Assembly (NCBI GenBank): GCA_009697505.1
Contig: SHUD01000021.1
Span: 1 to 40,770, forward strand
From: Bryobacterales bacterium
Lineage (GTDB): Bacteria; Acidobacteriota; Terriglobia; Bryobacterales; Bryobacteraceae
DNA length: 40,770 bases
Reading direction: 5' to 3'
The translations under genes were made by a program, and so were the position numbers. The notes under the pieces are model-generated. The model had not been told where the DNA came from and ran no database searches. It was given only the letters and a program-made list of their open reading frames with translations. Positions within the stretch are counted from its first letter, which is position 1; each line of letters begins with the position of its first letter. Below are positions 40,457 to 40,770 of the stretch, one piece after another.

Positions 40457-40770
40457 TCAGATTCGTGCCTCGCCCGGACTAGCACTCTCTGCGACCATAT
40501 AGGATGGCGTGAGGCGTCCGTCAGGCATACGTACGACGTATACCCAGATGCGCCCTAGTTCAGCGCACTTGAGCTGGCGCTGCCCTGGATGCCCTAGATC
40601 CGGCCCAGGTTCCATGTGCCTCTTCTGAATCAAGGCATCGCGTACGAGTTGATAGTCAAAGCCAGAGCAGAGAATGTCTCGGAACGCGGTTGGCAGAATG
40701 AGGTAGTCGACCCCACCCCCATCATCCGCTGTCCGCCCCGAACTGGAAGTAGAACCGGTAACGAGGATCT
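40457..40770 (-). CDS. C-terminal part of a DUF927-like replication protein (partial)
   Basis: An open frame enters from the right edge and stops at TGA 40459-40457, giving the last 103 residues of a protein. It reads GGGVDYLILPTAFRDILCSG, then FDYQLVRDALIQKRHMEPG and LKCAELGRIWVYVVRMPDG. This resembles the C-terminal winged region of DUF927/primase-helicase proteins of phages and satellites, in which an xYLVLPExFRxEVCxGFD-type block precedes a final RxPGxGxxRxY strand. The call is by eye. The stop lies 52 bases from the inverted iterons, where an origin following a rep gene would be. The 5' part is outside the window. Confidence 0.55.
   Translation of the reverse strand, partial: ILVTGSTSSSGRTADDGGGVDYLILPTAFRDILCSGFDYQLVRDALIQKRHMEPGPDLGHPGQRQLKCAELGRIWVYVVRMPDGRLTPSYMVAESASPGEARI

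Noticed and set aside
40316..40558. 80-residue plus-strand frame through the reverse iterons
   Set aside because: It crosses the repeats and the stop of the DUF927-like gene on the other strand, with no ribosome binding site and no recognisable protein features.

Overview
The window looks like a chromosome segment of an Acidobacteriota member, probably of the Solibacter/Bryobacter type. The evidence is high G+C and a typical family mix: secreted proteins with a TADGKPDLSGVW-type N-terminus, a DUF1592/DUF1552/ankyrin trio, DUF4159, a MerR-TPR fusion, an RRM protein and many secreted beta-propellers. This assignment is by protein family only; there is no rRNA in the window.

Layout. 1-8.7 kb: tRNA-Gly(CCC), a secreted hypothetical protein, a frameshifted secreted alpha/beta hydrolase, then DUF2760 -> Hsp70-like -> thiL (the last two overlap), DUF4159, MerR-TPR, thiE and a small zinc-ribbon protein. 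8.7-13.9 kb: nadE -> eroded YVTN/phosphoesterase protein -> GH57, tightly packed on the minus strand. 13.9-16.4 kb: a broken M28 peptidase ending at a 215-bp mobile palindromic element, a cupin and a membrane-anchored beta-barrel-like protein. 16.5-22.3 kb: multi-pass membrane protein coupled to a YacL-type PIN-TRAM protein, an RRM protein, a 6-bladed propeller, and an Asp-box propeller coupled to a MoaD/ThiS-like protein. 22.4-28.4 kb: a plus-strand catabolic cluster (APC permease, ModA remnant, Zn-alcohol dehydrogenase, Rieske oxygenase, class II aldolase, SLC13 permease). 28.4-30.2 kb: a small basic protein, a HAD phosphatase and a YgjV-like membrane protein. 30.2-36.9 kb: a minus-strand operon DUF1592 -> DUF1552 -> ankyrin -> VOC -> Rap1a-like of exported proteins. 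36.9-38.1 kb: a second, inverted copy of the 215-bp element in front of a secreted MBL hydrolase.

From 38.2 kb to the right edge the character changes. A tRNA with anticodon CAU is followed by a tyrosine integrase, a small basic AT-hook-like protein, a small HTH protein, two oppositely oriented groups of an 8-bp iteron (NNTGCACC) flanking an AT-rich stretch, and the 3' end of a gene resembling the C-terminus of DUF927/primase-helicase proteins. This is the gene order and origin layout of a phage-satellite-like (PICI/SaPI-like) or other replicating integrative element. It is cut by the window edge and is the most interesting part of the window.

Other notable points are two near-identical inverted 215-bp TA-flanked elements 22 kb apart, several genes caught in decay (hydrolase, M28 peptidase, ModA, phosphoesterase), a MoaD-like protein ending GGWC, and a recurring -10-like box 6-12 nt upstream of start codons, suggesting leaderless mRNAs.
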